64,000 bases of DNA. Source: an uncultured Pseudomonadota bacterium. GTDB taxonomy: Bacteria; Pseudomonadota; Gammaproteobacteria; Steroidobacterales; Steroidobacteraceae. The notes below the pieces were generated by a model. That model saw nothing but the letters and a program-made list of their open reading frames with translations, was not told the DNA's origin and ran no database searches. Shown piece by piece: positions 62,786 to 64,000 of the stretch; position 1 is the stretch's first letter, and each line of letters starts with the position of its first letter. The position numbers and the translations under genes were made by a program. The stretch covers positions 28,366 to 92,365 of the forward strand of contig CAISEB010000052.1 of the NCBI GenBank assembly GCA_903884235.1. Direction: 5' to 3'.

Positions 62786-62807
62786 ACGACGGTGGGATCC
62801 TGCCCGG

Positions 62808-63203
62808 ATGAGTTACCGCGTCCCGAAAGCGCTGGCGGGATTGGCAAGCAAACAGCCCAAGTCGCCGTCGGCCCCGTTCCGGGGAAGCCGCCTCCACGTG
62901 CTCGAGTGGACAGACCGGGCGTCGTTCCCGGACGACCTCCTCGACCTCGTGAAACCGCTCCAATGCCGCTTGCGGCCCGATTCGATCTGGATGCCAAGGG
63001 GCACCAGACATCCGCACGAGGCGAGGCTGGAGCGGTTTGGACCGCTGGCTTATCCGGGACACCCGGCCTGGGACCAGATCACTCGGTGGTGGCTGGCATC
63101 CCCGGGCGGCGCTGTTTTCTTTGCCGGAAGGCGTTCGCTATACGTCGGAGGTCCCTTGACGATGCTTGCATCGACCGGGACCTGGCGCGCCAACGCCAGC
63201 TGA
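62808..63203 (+). CDS. Hypothetical protein, weak
   Basis: 131 residues, plausible composition (LHVLEWTDRASFPDDLLDLV; WWLASPGGAVFFAGRRSLYV). No family recognised and only a weak ribosome site (GGTGGGATCC). It lies in the putative element, in sequence with lower GC than the rest of the window. Could be a real accessory gene or chance. Confidence 0.35.
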   Translation: MSYRVPKALAGLASKQPKSPSAPFRGSRLHVLEWTDRASFPDDLLDLVKPLQCRLRPDSIWMPRGTRHPHEARLERFGPLAYPGHPAWDQITRWWLASPGGAVFFAGRRSLYVGGPLTMLASTGTWRANAS

Positions 63204-64000
63204 CTGAAGTTTCTTCACACAGCGACGGGGCGCCGCCAGGCACCCGGCTCGCGTTCAACTCGTCTTTTCGAGCATCACGGACTAGCCATCCGTGTGTGAC
63301 AGCGCGTGAAGCGGTTGATAGCCGCCCTACACGTGCCGGGGGGACGATGTGGCCGAAATACCGGCTTGACCGGGACAATCCCACATCGTTACCCCATACC
63401 GTCAGGTGCCGGCTCGCCGGCATCGGAAACCGTGCGATCGGGAAATGGTCATCGACTGTCGCCAGATTGAGCAACGCAACCGCGTTGGTCAGGATTGGCG
63501 CCGTGATCGGTGGGGCCGCAAGGCCTGTGACTGCGGGACTCATCATCCCGTAAGAGCACCCGTTTCGTCGGACGCGGAAGGAGGGCGCACGCCCTTCTAG
63601 GCCGCCACCGGACTGCTACCCACTGCTTGGAAAGCAGTGGATGCACTTCGGTAGCCAGCACGTAGGCCGATCAAGCATTGCGATGACGTCGCCGTATGGG
63701 GCGCGTTAGAAGCGTGCGAGGCTCGCTATGACATCGACTCGAATCGAAGTCAGGAGCAGGGCACGGGAGTCGGTGACGAAAGGGGTCGCACCCTGGAATC
63801 ACGGCCTCGTCGGGAGCGCAAGCGTGTAAAAGGGGGCAACCCCAACTGGACGATCAGACCTGCTAGCCTGCACTATGCATGAAGGACTGGATCTTCATGG
63901 TCATGCGTACAAGTTTGGCGATGTCGGGGCGTGATGTCGATGCGCGACGGTGATTTTGCCGGCGGTTTGTGCGTTGGCGATCGATTGTCGAGCGCGGTAT
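63204..64000. other. Hairpin-dense tract without a convincing gene
   Basis: No supported ORF. Many strong stems occur. ACGATGTGG/CCACATCGT is at 63344-63352/63381-63389, TGCCGGC/GCCGGCA at 63407-63422, and GGCC-GCAA-GGCC at 63514-63525. CGGGA/TCCCG is at 63534-63550, AGGAGGGC-GCAC-GCCCTTCT near 63579, and CCACTGCTT/AAGCAGTGG at 63620-63640. GGGG-GCAA-CCCC is near 63832 and CATGAAG/CTTCATG at 63878-63899. Several loops are GNRA type (GCAA). This looks like a structured RNA or a decayed element; the right end is cut by the window. Confidence 0.4.

Noticed and set aside
63079..63546. 155-residue minus-strand open frame
   Set aside because: No family features, no ribosome site, and it lies over several strong stem-loops. 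Left unassigned.
63431..64000. Definite group II intron
   Set aside because: Only a GUGCG-like start and GNRA hairpins support it; domain V and the reverse transcriptase would be outside the window.

Overview
The window is a GC-rich, gene-dense bacterial chromosome segment. The gene content points to a Gammaproteobacterium: a zwf-hexR / edd-eda Entner-Doudoroff locus with two HexR-type operators, a SYLF protein, a DUF3570/DUF4266 pair, and ExbB/ExbD/TonB-type machinery. A Xanthomonadales/Nevskiales-like lineage is my guess; the sequence does not prove it. Most start codons were re-chosen from Shine-Dalgarno (SD) spacing, signal peptides and overlaps, because many open frames extend upstream of the likely start.

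Layout. 0-9.3 kb: exported trypsin-like protease, small lipoprotein, TIR-TolB-TPR protein, polysaccharide deacetylase, GNAT, cytochrome P460, a large winged-helix/NTPase regulator, and two DUF4242 proteins. 9.3-16.3 kb: exported unknown protein, a stand-alone EF-G paralogue, exported amidohydrolase, flavodoxin-fold protein, rRNA pseudouridine synthase and SYLF protein. 16.5-30.7 kb: a large exported redox-type locus. ApbE faces a six-gene operon (HzsA-like haem/propeller lipoprotein, SH3-barrel, barrel lipoprotein, TlpA-like thioredoxin, DUF4266, DUF3570). Divergent from that operon are a c-type haem protein, a LamG lipoprotein with two cytochrome-like modules, a Tat-exported DUF1501-like protein and a zinc-ribbon methyltransferase.

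30.8-41.3 kb: the most striking region. A cyclic-di-GMP-I (GEMM) riboswitch precedes a thioredoxin-like gene and a tightly overlapped series: small ORF, coiled-coil protein, two large TPR proteins, a short exported protein, ExbB, two ExbD proteins, an AgmX/TonB-like protein and SirB2. I read this as a proton-motive-force-driven envelope machine whose expression is set by c-di-GMP; the function is inferred.

41.3-62.3 kb: ordinary metabolism and transport. It holds two EamA transporters, nitroreductase, hexR-zwf, edd-eda, ppc, sdaA, DUF4404, GNAT, a second deacetylase, a hyuA / Baeyer-Villiger monooxygenase / hydrolase series, a PLP sulfur-amino-acid enzyme, a degenerate FmdB-like protein and a 39-residue membrane peptide.

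62.5-64.0 kb: the 3' half of a tRNA-Pro(CGG) gene without its 5' half, followed by direct and inverted repeats, one weak ORF and a hairpin-dense, poorly coding tract. This looks like the edge of an integrated element that continues past the window, and the tract may encode a large structured RNA.
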